A stretch of DNA of 64,000 bases from Setomelanomma holmii (Eukaryota; Ascomycota; Dothideomycetes; Pleosporales; Phaeosphaeriaceae): contig ML978162.1 of the NCBI GenBank assembly GCA_010015745.1, positions 186,001 to 250,000 of the forward strand, written 5' to 3'. The notes below the pieces were generated by a model. It was not told the DNA's origin. It searched no databases and was given only the letters and a program-made list of their open reading frames with translations. Of the stretch, positions 11,601-22,325 are shown piece after piece (position 1 is the first letter of the stretch; every line of letters begins with the position of its first letter). Position numbers and translations under genes: made by a program.

Positions 11601-11984
11601 TTGTTTGAAGCATCATCTTCTGGGTTCGTTAGACCTCGACCAAGTTCAAAAAGACGAATGTCTTCTAGTGTAAGGCAGAGATCCAGCCCCAAGCCATCTC
11701 AGGAGCAGAGAAATACTCCAGCAGTAGTAACAGGGAGTGATTCTACCTCGACGTCAACACCAACGGTGTCACAACCTGTTCAAATGCCGTTCCGATCACC
11801 TTCAGCTCAACCCAGCCTGCAAAGATAGCTCTTGCAGCAAAATCTTCAGACAGAGGCCCAGCGTACAGCTCTTGAGCTTAGAGAAAAAGAGGCAAACATA
11901 AGAAAACAGGAGTTACAAAACAGGCTCTTTGAAATAGAGTTGCTTAAGAGAGAGAGGGCACTAGGAAGAGATACAAGGGCGTAG
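8608..11984 (+). pseudogene. MULE-type transposase gene, multi-exon and decayed
   Basis: Exons interrupted by short GT-AG introns (for example 8701-8746, 8905-8940 and 9410-9454) encode an acidic N-terminal part, then a central region at about 10690-11300 with the blocks HKDVRWKHLHYNGF, VDMDGKQMSGFGRYL and CEAHFQRSI. These resemble the DDE core and the following CxxHFxR block of fungal MULE-like transposases as I know them; I am moderately sure of the class and less sure of the subfamily. A Ser-rich stretch (11600-11820) and a charged coiled-coil tail ending at a TAG (11982-11984) follow. In-frame stops, including a TAG at 11826-11828 before the coiled coil and several around 9200-9350, show that it is not currently coding. 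Confidence 0.5.
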
Positions 11985-12110
11985 TTAGGATGCAAACATG
12001 TTGAGAAGCTGTTGTAGTTCATTCAGTTCAGAATCGGTTCAGAACGCCTTCCGAACCCCATGATAGGCCTATACACCTTCCTTTTCCAGTCCCACGCCGT
12101 GTTGAACAGG

Positions 12111-13080
12111 TTAGGAACAGGTTGACACCTCTTCAGGCTCCTCTTCATTATCCCAGCCATAGAAATACTTGACGCTTAGGCAATCCTCGGTCCATTCGCA
12201 GTCTGGACAGGTTAGGAGCAGGTTACGAACTGGTTTAAAGCACTTACTTGGTCCCTCACAAGCTTCGCAAGGAATTTCCCCCCCAGCGTCCTTGATTTTC
12301 TTTTCTATCTTGCTGTAGCTAGGCCGAACACGTTAGGAACAGCTTGTGAGCGGCTCTATATCATACCCTATCCTTGTTCTTACCCCTCTTAGCAATCATG
12401 ATGATGTCCCACAAGTCTCCGTTCTTGGGAAGCGAGTTCTGAACAGGTTCTGAAAGTGTTTTCTTTCCCTTTTTGGTCCTCAGAGTCCTAACGGGCGGTT
12501 GGGTAGGCATCTTGGTGGGCGCAACATACTCGAGAAGAGCAATCTCCTTGTGTTTCGTGACAACCTTACCATACTAGCCTGAGAACAGGTTAGCAACAAG
12601 TTCAGAACAGAATAGTATGGAGATAACTTACCACGCGCATCTCTCAGCCTGTCCATGGAAGGATTGCCAGTCTTTGTCGCAGCCTTGAGCTTGATCTCCG
12701 GATGATACTTGATGATATGGTTGCGCAGTGCGCCAGTCTCCTTGAAGTCCTTCTGAAGGTATTGCGAACAGATTAGCAGTTGCTTCAACAATCGTGAGTT
12801 GAATCAGAACAGCTTAGGAACAACTTCAAGTTACCTTGCACATCTCTCCAGCCACCATCCCACGGCAGCAGATCTCACCCAATACGAGCTCGTCATTGTT
12901 CTATGATGATTAGAAGGCGTTCAGAACAGGATGAGCGCAGGTTAGACCTTACCTGAAGCTCGTCCATGCCCATGAGGCGGCCGTTGCGAGCCTTGTAGTA
13001 CATATAGTTCTCCTGCAGTAATTAGCATATATGTAAGGCAACTGCGCTTTACTTACACTAGATTCAAGTTGCTTAGACAT
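12111..13080 (-). CDS. MULE-borne zinc-finger-like accessory protein
   Basis: A minus-strand gene starts at the ATG 13078-13080 and ends at TAA 12111-12113. Five or so small introns must be removed; after that the exons read through as one protein. It opens with a short charged segment, has a C-x(9)-C ... HIIKYH arrangement near 12660-12890 that looks like a zinc finger, a basic middle part rich in Lys/Thr, then two CxxC/CE-type pairs near 12180-12290. I do not recognise a named family. Its position inside a transposon, opposite to the transposase, suggests an accessory DNA-binding role in transposition, which is inference. Exact splice sites are unverified. Confidence 0.45.
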
Positions 13081-13192
13081 GGTTTAATCGTGTTGTGTTG
13101 TCGTTGTAATATTGTTGTGGTGGTGGGGTTAAGGTGAGAGCATATTTGAGGTTGGTGGGGTTATCTTTCCTATGGTGGGCTTACCTATTCGT

Positions 13193-13235
13193 TAGTCCGC
13201 CGAGGTAAAGGTGTGGTGGGGTTAACTACACCCAC
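13193..13235 (-). repeat. Right terminal inverted repeat of the MULE
   Basis: Read on the minus strand from 13235 it begins GTGGGTGTAG and contains the same CCCACCACAC and ACCTCGGC blocks as the left end. Confidence 0.8.
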
Positions 13236-13406
13236 GCACGGGCGTTGTACGGGGTCAGTGTTGGTGCTAGTCAGTGATTTTAAGTTAGCGCCGTGGCACG
13301 GCTGTCGGCCTCGCTATCTTGTCCCAACGCCTTGAATCAACTAGCTTCGACATATGTAAAGAACATGAGTAGTACTGACTCTACGTAGCCACCATGGCTT
13401 GATAGC

Positions 13407-14597
13407 ATGATGGATATCTTCTCTGCGCTGATGGGCCATGCTTCTGCCATCTTCACAAAATATGCCAATCCTGTCCGTTATACGTGGAACCCACGTCCAC
13501 CCGCAACAAGGGATACAAGTCGAATGCACCTACCTGGGCTTCCTGCGGAGATCCTCGTCTACATTGCTGGTTTCAGTGCGACAGTCGATTTAGAGAGCCT
13601 ATGCAGAACCTGTCGACGGTTGAATGAAATTATTGTATGTCATGCAAATTGTACCATGACCATTAACCAATATGTATAGACACCTGTGCTGTACCATTCC
13701 ATCAGACTCAGCTTTTATAATGCTGCGAGAAGTTACTTGTCCTCCTCAGTTGTTCGAAACCGCAACATCAATTCGGTTGAGTGGATGTATGATGCGGACA
13801 TTGATCGATTTCATCTTGGTGCCATCGTCGGAGCGCCTCGAGCGCCTAGACCTGAGCAATCATCTTCGCTGCTCCAAAGGTCTCCCTCCGCTTCCGAAAA
13901 TGGATCAAATCAAAGAGCTCATGGAGTATATGTGGGAGAATAATGCATAGAATTCTGTTGAGAAAGCATTTCGATTGATGATAGGAGCACTTGACCCGCT
14001 CGTCGGTCGCTGCCACCTGACAACGTTGCGTATTGGCACTATTGGCGACAGCAATAGCTATGCAGTTGCAGATCCAAGATATGACCAGCTGTATTCATCA
14101 TGGGCGCAATTTCTGGCACGGACGACAAGGACGCTACAACAGTTTTATTTTGACCAAGAAGTGCCTCGTCTTTCAGGCAAACGATTCGGTAATAGCCCCC
14201 GAGCTCAACGGGAAGTGGATCGGGTTTTGTCGCGGCGAAAATGGGGAGCAAAATGTGAACACACTCTACCCCGCCATGGTACCGTATGTATTGTAAGAAA
14301 TAAACGAGATTTCAACCGTGACAGGTTTTGAGTGATTGAATCTTGCCCGTTCTTTTAGAAGCTTCATGGCCCAGCATGGACCATGTGGAGCTTCGAGGCC
14401 TGGAGTCATTGCGGTGAACAGGTGATATTGTTCGTATAGGTTCCGGCGACGAGCGGTCACCGCAATCAGGGGAGGATGGCATCGTGGGGTTGCTACAAAA
14501 GATGCTCAAGGATGATGCTGTCCTCATTGTTGGCGCCGTAGAAAGCCGGGAGTATGAGCTTTTCTTTTTTGAGGGCATTGGCGTTCCCTCCCTCTGA
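13407..14597 (+). pseudogene. F-box protein gene, frameshifted
   Basis: The first exon (ATG near 13407) encodes an F-box, HLPGLPAEILVYIAG...LCRTCRRLNEI, followed by a 44-bp intron (GTATGT to TATAG) ending near 13679. F-box proteins recruit substrates to SCF ubiquitin ligases. Downstream the frame that looks real changes near 13830 to one encoding ERLERLDLSNHL, meets TAG at 13948-13950, continues open in the same frame at 13951 onward, then shifts again near 14200. Protein-like sequence persists to about 14597. At least two frameshifts and one stop make this a pseudogene. A 37-bp block at 14228-14264 recurs exactly at 34.75 kb. Confidence 0.6.
14228..14264 (+). repeat. 37-bp sequence identical to 34748-34784 (inverted)
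   Basis: Begins TGTCGCGGCG and ends GTGAACACAC. No direct repeats flank this copy. It lies within the protein-like part of the F-box remnant. Confidence 0.6.
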
Positions 14598-14857
14598 ACT
14601 TGCTGTGGCACAACTTTTCATGAAATGGTAGTCCTGGCTATACTCGAATCACATCTCCGTTTTGTATGAAACATGTAATAGGCAGAAGCCGACAGTGTCA
14701 CTATCATTTTCAGCTCGAGTATCTAAACTAATCAACTTCGACACCACGAACTAAGTATACCAAATGCCAAGCAACGCAGCCATCCCTTGCAGACTCCCTA
14801 CACTAGTACTCCTTGCCCAAGCATATGGCCTACGGCCGGCGCAGGTAGTTCAGATTG

Positions 14858-15286
14858 TTACTTAGCCGGCGCTGGCTGTGGCTTTCGCACTCTCTTCACG
14901 CCGGCTGCCCTTTTCTGAGCAGCAAGTTGACGACGTCGCTTGTTTACATCATCCTTTCTCTTATCCTTCTCCTTAGGGGTATTCTTAATTTGACAGTGGT
15001 CGCATGGCCACCTGCCATGAGGTCTTGTCTCATTGTCCTAACGGTGGCCAGCCTCCCCGCGGTTACCGCAAATGTTCTCTACCGCAGGATTAGTGCTGAG
15101 AGAACTGTATGGTGCATATCTGAGGGTCTTGCAAATCGGGCATACTTGGCGGGAGTAATGACACATCCTGCAGAGTTTGAATAGGAAAATTCTTGATCTC
15201 TTTGATTTTTGTAGCATTGACTGGTGCTTTTGTGGGAGTTGAGTATGTTTATGCTCTCGATGTCGTTGACTTGGATATCGTAGCAC
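14858..15286 (-). pseudogene. Small Cys-rich zinc-ribbon-like protein, one in-frame stop
   Basis: The minus strand encodes CRMCHYSRQVCPICKTLRYAP, a further Cys in ENICGNRGEAGH, then after a TAG (15038-15040) the same frame continues with RPHGRWPCDHCQIKN and a Lys/Arg-rich tail to TAA at 14858. The spaced CxxC pairs suggest zinc binding, and the basic tail suggests nuclear location; no family name is certain. If TAG replaced CAG, one C-to-T change inactivated the gene. The true start is unclear because the only upstream initiator in frame is GTG; an ATG occurs about 25 codons further in. Confidence 0.4.
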
Positions 15287-16193
15287 GATTGTGGTTAGGG
15301 AAGCTTGTTCGCGTCGTGGAAGTGGTCACTCCAGGCGATGGGAAACCTGAGCGTGACGATATTCAAATCGCTGTTGTACGTAGCTGTTGCTATATGCCCG
15401 TAGAGATATTGATCGTCGTGGAAATACTGTTTAGGTTCGGTGTGATCGTTGTGATTCCAAAAAGCAATAGATCGTGAGGCTGTTCAAGGATTCGCACCAG
15501 GTGAATATCGTAGATGATGGAAATATAGAAATGTAAGAGATCTGAAGATAGTGGTTGCCCGTTGTGTTGTACTTAGTAGTATTAAGAGCCAACTTGGCGG
15601 TTTATATACCATGCCCACAAACGAGTCTGGATCGTGAAGGCACTTTATTGACAATTCATGATTGAATACATATGTGAACTGAGTATGGCCTCAAGAAGTA
15701 CCCAATGTGTTCAGGAAAAGCAATGCAATCGAGAAAGGCTCCTTCAAGGTGCGCAGATTGCTGATTCATAAGCAATGGCGATGGATTGTTTGATGCTTGG
15801 AGGCGGAGAATGTCCAGGCATCCCATACTATGAGCGCCAAGAGACGCTAACAAGCATTGAGTGTGTGAATATGTAGCGTGACCGTTACTGTCAACACGAA
15901 GAGATGTAGAAGATTGCACATGACATTTCAAGTCGCAAGTGCAAACCAAGTCGCCGTTGTCAAACACTCTCTTGGCATTCGGGGAGGTTCAATTGTGCAT
16001 TCAAGCACCGGCAAACCGACACTTCCACCGCCAAAGCATTGTAACAAATGTGAAGTCCTACAAACAAGTGTTCATTCACCAAAACTTGACTGTAATAGCC
16101 TTCAAACATCTATCGCCAACACATTCTTCTCTCCAACCTACCCCAACTCACCTCGCAAGACGAGACAGAAAATAGTTAACGCCAGTAGTCATT
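15287..16193. other. intergenic region
   Basis: About 900 bp. Short open frames on both strands have no recognisable motif. Confidence 0.4.
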
Positions 16194-17696
16194 TCACTCT
16201 TTCTCGAGCAGCGTCATATCATCTAAGACTCCTGCAGCTTGGATGGATAGCTGATTCGCTCTGTTCATGAGAGCATTCGTCGCACTCCAGTCGATCTATG
16301 GGAATGTCAGCGAGAGAGCGGGACTTTAGCTGCTTATGTTTTGACACGTACTCGAGGTGCAATCCACCCGGTTCCTATATAGGAGGTGCTTCGAGACGAT
16401 GCACGCATCTGCTCGACACGCATCATGCTCATCTGCGACTCTGACTGTCGTTCGAGCTGCTGAGATTGTTGCTTCATGCGCACCAGCTGCATGTCAATCT
16501 CGCGCATCTTGTCATTCCGTTGAGCCAATCTGTGGCGATATGTTTGAAGATCATCGGTGGCACATGCTTCCCGAAAATACTGCTGTGATCGGGGAGAGAA
16601 AAGATCGCACATGAAAAATTGCCCTGGGGGTGGCACAGCGCGGTCCAACCCGGAGAGTACTGCTGGTCGTGGCTCTTTTCCCAGCCAAGGTTTGATATGC
16701 TTCATGTAGCATTCTTCGCACGCCGTAAAGCCCGGTATAGTAGAAGGGAGCAAGTAGTTATACTCCCCGATGACACTTGCACCTTTCTTGCAGACAGACA
16801 CGACCGCCCATGCTCGGATGTATTCGGCTAGAGGGGTGATGTTTCGAATGCCTGTCGCGAATGTCTTTTGGGTAGTTTCGATGATGCGATCGATGTAGTC
16901 CATACAGCGGTCAAACCCATGCCCCAACGTGATCAGCTCGCACATTCCGAAAGCTTCTGTCCGTCCAGCACGAGTTCGAAGAGTCCAGTCAACGGAGGAA
17001 AGATTCGGTTGACGTGCGCCACACAATCAGAGCAAACTGTCAATTCTTCCATCAGACTATTGGTAGTAGGATCGCGAAGACAATACCATCTTCTTGTTGC
17101 TGTAGCCTTTCCTCCTTTCTTCACCTCTGCGTCCTCGAGGTTGAGATTCAGACACGCGCCGTCTTCGTCACGCGGTACGTCTGCGAGACTTGCCATCAAG
17201 TTGAGGTTAGGCGCTTTCTGTGCGAAAAGCCACTTGTAGGTTATTCGAGTCCAGATTTCCGAGAAGTCACATTGGACGATGACATTCTCTGGCTTCGGTA
17301 GACCTTTCGAAAAGCAGACTTGCCAACAAGCAATTAAGTGGGGCTTAGAAGAAACGGCTTGACTTGCGTGATTACCTATTCGAGCCTAGCAGTTGCCTAT
17401 ACAAGTTTAACTCTTACTTAGATAGGTAAGTGGGTCTCCGAGGGTGAACGGCTTGACTTGCTTGTTGGTAAGTCTGTCGAAAAGCAGGCGGCATAGCGAG
17501 TGTTGCGAAACGCGGCATTGTAGCAGTCGGGACAGACATCGCAGTCCGGGAAAGCCTTTGGCGAGGTGATTTGCAGCCAGTCGTTGTGACCTCCGACGTG
17601 ATTTGGTCGTGGGCATGGTGGGAGGGTTGGGAATTCTTCGGTTTGCGGGGTGCTTGGCGTCGTTGCCGCGGGCTGCAACGGCCGAATGAGGGGCAT
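16194..17696 (-). pseudogene. Conserved fungal 'nuclear matrix-like' protein, split by a MITE
   Basis: The minus-strand frame starts at ATG 17696 and gives a Pro-rich start, then DWLQITSPKAFPDC and CPDCYNAAF, matching a widespread Pezizomycotina family often named ser/arg-related nuclear matrix-like. It is interrupted after the CFS codons by the 162-bp MITE at 17315-17476, whose 8-bp duplication repeats those codons. Beyond it the same protein resumes (FSKGLPKPENVIVQCDF, a CSDCVAHV block, a CEECYMKHI block and a Gln/Arg/Met-rich coiled coil). A one-base shift occurs near 16950. The last intron, 16296-16351 (GTACGT to CATAG), restores an open C-terminus to TGA 16194. Function is unknown. It was inactivated by the insertion, the shift or both. 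Confidence 0.7.
17315..17476. mobile_element. hAT-type MITE, 162 bp, with 8-bp target duplication
   Basis: Direct repeats TCGAAAAG at 17307-17314 and 17477-17484 flank a 162-bp element. Its ends are inverted repeats starting CAGACTTGCC and CAGACTTACC and continuing AACAAGCAA, matching at 18 of 19 positions. An 8-bp duplication and a CAG terminus are hAT characters. It has no coding capacity. A related copy lies at 51525-51684 next to a hAT transposase fragment, the likely source family. Confidence 0.85.
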
Positions 17697-18129
17697 TGTG
17701 ACTGTGATCCCACCTTGGCCTCTTACACAAGCCTTTTAACGTCGAATTATGCCTATACCACGTTCCGCATGATGATTTGCAAGAGATGATCATGGTTCAC
17801 ATGCAATGTATTTATCTCTGAGTTAAGTCGTGACGATCAGCCTCGTATTTGAGCAGCCGGAGCTTCCCGCCTGAAGCGGAAGGATGGATTCGCTAGGCAT
17901 TTCCAGGACTTCAAGACAACGCATTCGCCAAGCACTTTGCAAGGATGGCAGATGCTCTTGCCCTGCTTCTAAAGTCGACCATCGTACTCTAATGCCAATA
18001 CGCGAATATCATGTTGATCTGCACACTTTGGTTCCTTCACCGTCAGCAGGTACGAGCAAGGAACGCAGCTCCAGACCCTAAATCATCAACGACATGATAT
18101 AGCGAGACGCAGAACCCGATTTGAATGAA
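17697..18129. other. divergent intergenic region
   Basis: About 430 bp between two divergent genes, presumably promoters. No gene is seen. Confidence 0.4.
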
Positions 18130-18726
18130 ATGAGGTCTGAGAACACGCATTCAGTCTTACTAGAGGAGCGTCGCAGCTGAAGTCGTTTCAAAAGTTGCGA
18201 TGTCTGTGGATGCGAAGTTTCGAAAGTACGTGCTAATCCACACACTTCTAGATACCCAAGAAAACTCAAATCCATCTACCTATGTTGTCGCAATCCCAAG
18301 CGCCCACCCATATATCGTCTGCCAAGCGAGTTTCGAAATAACATCGCTTCGTACCTCGCACCTGGTGACGGACTCACCCTCATCCGAACTTGTAATCGCA
18401 CCACCGGTCTCTATGCAAATAGGAGATTCAGCTACACCGACGTGCAGATCTACTGGGACCGTGTCCGGCGTGACGCGCATAACAAACAGCCGCGCCGAAG
18501 CGCGTGCAACCGCGATGATATGCGCGGACAGGGCAGTGTCTTTCTGTGGTGTTCGGGGTGTAAAGATTTGCACTGGGAAATGTCGTTTGCTGCGGAACAA
18601 AGAGAAAGCGGCAATTATGTGAGATTGTGTCGGGATTGTGTCAAATATGAAGTTTGTTACTGTTTTAGGATGGAGTCGAGGGTGGAAGCTCTTGCGAACG
18701 TTAGGCTGCGCGTGAGAGGTTGTTGA
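18130..18726 (+). pseudogene. F-box-like protein with Cys motifs, early TGA
   Basis: The frame from ATG 18130 runs 16 codons, meets TGA at 18178-18180, then stays open for about 180 codons to 18726. It encodes CDVCGCE, an F-box-like segment IYRLPSEFRNNIASYLAPGD...LIRTCNRTT, then WCSGCKDLHWEMSF and LCRDCVKYEVC. F-box plus trailing CxxC pairs is a common fungal arrangement, probably an SCF adaptor. No in-frame ATG lies between the TGA and the F-box, so the start is lost unless an upstream exon exists. Probable pseudogene by one point mutation. Confidence 0.5.
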
Positions 18727-19237
18727 TAGGAGTTGGAGAAATTTGTAGTTTGTGATCATTTTCCGTGGTATTGTTATCGTTGGCTTCTTGATCCCATTCA
18801 AATTAATATGCTTGCAGTCTTCATGGAGTGGTGATGTCTAGGCACTTCTCTTGCAGTGCCTCTCCTCTCATGCTTTCGAGTAACAAAGGCATCGTGTTTT
18901 GGACGCGTAGAGGTGAGCTACACTTTTGAAGGGCTCGAGACTGCGTGTAAAAGGTGGCTCGTAGTACTGGCGCATTCAAATGGTCGCTGGCTTTTATGCG
19001 AGAACGGTAAGAAGGGTGGAGCGGTTCTTCTTACCGTGAGGGTACACTGGCTTTTTGAAATTGTCCGGCTGGGTTCACGGCATAGTCTGAGCATGTGAGA
19101 CAAGCGGGGTGTTGCCCGTCACCACTTGTAGTACCGGGGGTATCCTTATTCCTGTGCACGGGTATATTTCATAGCCAAGGACTCGCGTATGTCATGGTGC
19201 TTGTCGCTATAAGGAAATGTGCATCTATGTGCAATGA
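18727..19237. other. intergenic region
   Basis: About 510 bp between convergent genes. No recognisable gene or RNA. Confidence 0.4.
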
Positions 19238-21466
19238 CTAGACCAGTGCGATGACCTTCTCTTCTGCGTTCTGATACAGTTCAAGGATTTCTTGGAATTT
19301 CTGAGAGCCTGCTTGTTTTCCCTCGATATGCACGAGCCCTTCTCTTACATATTGCTCCTCACGATCATTGTGTAACTGTAGAAACAGACCTTCCATACTG
19401 TCCAATTCCCACGGATCTGGGTTGCGGTTCATCTCTGTGTCTTCATCAAAAACCTTAGCGTCGGCATTTTCTTCGTCCATGCCTGTATGAAGGCATTGCT
19501 GGACCAGCGCCACGTATCCGCACTGTGGCTCAAAGATGTTTTCTTTGTCCACGAGAAAGTCTATCTGAAGATCAGGACCATGAGAGAATCTGAGAGGATT
19601 CCTCTCATGGATGAATAGCTCCAAAAATCCGGAAAGCTCGTAATCTTGTGTGGCACCATTTTTGGCGTCTGGAAAGAGAATAGCAGGGAGAAGTCTGCAC
19701 TTGATGCTCATGTAGGCGTGTTCAAGTACGCCAGACACCTTACTTTGAACGTCGACATCGACGAGTTCCGCCTCAATGGTCCGACCTGAGTGGCCGGAGT
19801 GGAATTTGGTCAAGTTGCTCGTCCAAATCTTGGCATTGCTGCTTGCCCAGCTCCAAGTGGGAGCCCTCCATTGCTCAGGTTCTACAGCGGGAGGCTCGTG
19901 CGAGAATCTACGTTTGAACCAGCAGAGTTCCTCAATCATACGGCCTCGCCAAAGCCCTGCCACGAGGTCATCGCCCGTCACTTTGCCGACTTCTCGCGCT
20001 ATGCCTCGGATTGCCACTAATTTGTCGCTGTCCCGACTGAGCCCGCATTGCGAGTATTTCACCCTGAACGAGCACCATGCCCAGTACAGCTCGAAGTCCA
20101 TTCCAGGATGTACATAATGAGGGCCTGCAATGGCTTCCGAGACGGCCTTTTTCTGTCGTATACGGTTGTGAAGCTGCCGCTTCAGCATAGTAGGATCATC
20201 GTACCAGTATGGTAGGGCCCATCGGGGCAACTCTTCAGGGTATGTTTCACACGATGTGCAAGTGTAGCACTCCCAGAAGAGCTGTCGTTTTCCGAAATGT
20301 AGAATCCGACGAGAGAGTTGCCTCTCTTGACAGACCCAGGCTCTCATATTCAGCGGCGAGTTTTCGATGTCTATCTCTGCCATGTACTCCAAGTCGCACA
20401 AGTATGATCCAAGTAAGGGGAAGCCACCGACTTTGTCTTCTAACCATGAAGCGCTTCGTTTGAATTGTACGTCTAGATGGATCGGGTAGATATGCGCAGG
20501 ATCTCGGTCGAAGAATAATCCACCGTCACAATCTTCCGAAGCGGTTGCTGCGATGGTGCAAGCTGCGAGCGCGTACACGTGACTCATACGACTGGACTCT
20601 ATCGCCCAGTCAGAAACATCGTCTTGAAGAATGCACCTCCGGTGGTAAGCCCAAGCATGTATGCACTATACTGGCGTACAAACAGGCAGTCTATCCAGAG
20701 ATATCGAATAGCTAGACGTCGTGTAATGTATATAGCATCTTGAAACGTCCTTGGCAGGTCCGTCATCTGGATACCATTACCCAACCTTGATTGCGTCGCT
20801 GCATTCAGTGTAAAGGGTTTTGTTTTGCCCCAGCAATGGGACAGGCAAACATATTCAAGATTCTGCAACAAGCTCCCACTAACCAGTATGACCAGGCTGC
20901 CCTCTTCTGTTCCAACATCCAGAAGCCTAGAGGGGAAAGTGTCTGGATTTGGCGATCTCGAAGCGTTGCATTGATCATGATTTGCACAGCATTCGCGATA
21001 TTTTCCAAGAAGAAAGGCAATGGCTGGGTCATATCGCGTGCTCAACGATAGGTCCTGTTGGGTTGGAGGGCCTACGGTATCTGTGAATGAAGTCAAGATG
21101 CTGAAACTTCTTGAAGTGCAACTTCTTACGTGAGTACGGATCCAATACCAATATAGCGCTAAAGTGGAACCAGTCACGCCTGTTACTATGCTCATGGGAG
21201 AATGTGAAGTACAGGGTTCGTTCATCTTCCGTAAAGCTGTAATGTCCTGCTATGTTCATGCCATCGGCAGTCTGACTCGGAGGCAGGCTCTTGGTGTTGG
21301 TCCACGCAAGGGTACAGATTGCGCATGGCAGCCGCAATGCTTCGTCGAAAGACTTCACGTCGTAGTGATGATCGAACGTTATGGAATATTTATCCTGTTT
21401 CGTAACAGACAGATCTCCTGAAAGGAATCGACGGCAAGGAGCACAATATTTGTTGCTTTGCATCAT
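19238..21466 (-). CDS. HET domain protein (heterokaryon incompatibility)
   Basis: Exons 21466-21130, 21080-20684 and 20636-19238 encode 710 aa. Both introns are GT-AG: 49 bp (GTAAGA to CACAG) and 47 bp (GTTTGT to GGAG), the second restoring WIDCLCILQDDVSDW. The N-terminus carries CAPCRRF and CAICTLAW. The HET domain follows (about residues 180-330) with YVCLSHCWG, DLPRTFQDAI and YLWIDCLCILQ, the last three being hallmark blocks of PF06985. HET proteins trigger cell death when genetically unlike hyphae fuse, in the cytosol. I start at ATG 21466 because the longer frame upstream offers only a TTG. The gene is fully open, unlike most accessory genes around it. Confidence 0.88.
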
Positions 21467-22325
21467 TGCTGGCTTGCCTGATGCGTGTGACCTGGATTTA
21501 TTGAGCTCTTGGATACGAAGTCCGAGCTCGAAGGAATGGGGCTGTCTCAATCATGACTGTCAGACAGCAGAGATTAGAGCAGGCTGAGCTTCTTCAATAC
21601 AACAGGCCGCCAAGTTACGTCATCATACTTGAAGTCGCAGGCAGCCACATTTCATCCGCCCACTAGCCACATCTGGTGTCAGTGCATGTTGCAATGACGT
21701 GTTTGAGCATACTCGACATGAACAGTCGTTTTTGCCTTGCTATAGGGAGAAAGCATTGTGCGACTGCGTTGAGCTCAAAAGATAGGAAAGGGAGCAAGCC
21801 AAGTAGAACTCGCAGCATCAGTGCGCCACGCTAAGCCTGAAAGGACAGCCAGCGCCAATACTTCCCGCTCTCGCCAAGCTGACCGGCTCCGCTTGGTTCG
21901 AGGGAACGAGTAGGTCTCATCCCAACACGCCACAGCGTTCGTATCAACAACGTCGCGGTACTGTTTTCAGATACGAATCGCAACGAGAGTACGAGAGGAT
22001 GAGTCTATAAGTTCTCCCTCAGCCCTTGCGTACATAGCAAAGACCATCCCCAGCATTTTCTCAAGCACAATCTTGGAAGTCTCGACCATTCAATCTGCAG
22101 CGATTCGGACAGGCTGCATCGTGAGATCTCGTTCATTTACCGCCTCGACGTGATTGAGCTGACGAGGTTTCAGTAGCGCCGGTCCTTTCGAGTGCCACGA
22201 GAACACTCTATTCCTCGAGCACTTCCGCAAACTAGGAAATTGCATTTCTCACCGAGCACTCAAGTTGGAACTTTTGTTGCAGATTTGAAATTATTATTAT
22301 CTCAAAGAACTCATCGGTATCCCCT
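21467..22325. other. intergenic region
   Basis: About 860 bp containing the HET promoter and the 3' end of the CBM18 gene. I see no gene. Confidence 0.4.

Larger units (their letters stand above)
8490..13244. mobile_element. Mutator-like (MULE) DNA transposon, complete ends
   Basis: The element spans 8499-13235 (4737 bp) and is flanked by a perfect 9-bp direct repeat GCACGGGCG at 8490-8498 and 13236-13244. Its ends are inverted repeats: 8499 onwards and the reverse complement of 13235 match at about 33 of 43 positions, with a shared core CCCACCACAC followed by ACCTCGGC. A 9-bp duplication is typical of Mutator-like elements. It carries a plus-strand transposase-like gene (8608-11984) and a minus-strand zinc-finger-like gene (12111-13080). 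Its introns share a repeated motif, listed separately. The intact duplication shows that the insertion boundaries have not been rearranged. Confidence 0.82.

Noticed and set aside
18280..18801. Antisense 173-codon frame over the F-box-like pseudogene
   Set aside because: The plus-strand frame holds the LPSEFR F-box line and CxxC motifs, so the antisense frame is a shadow.
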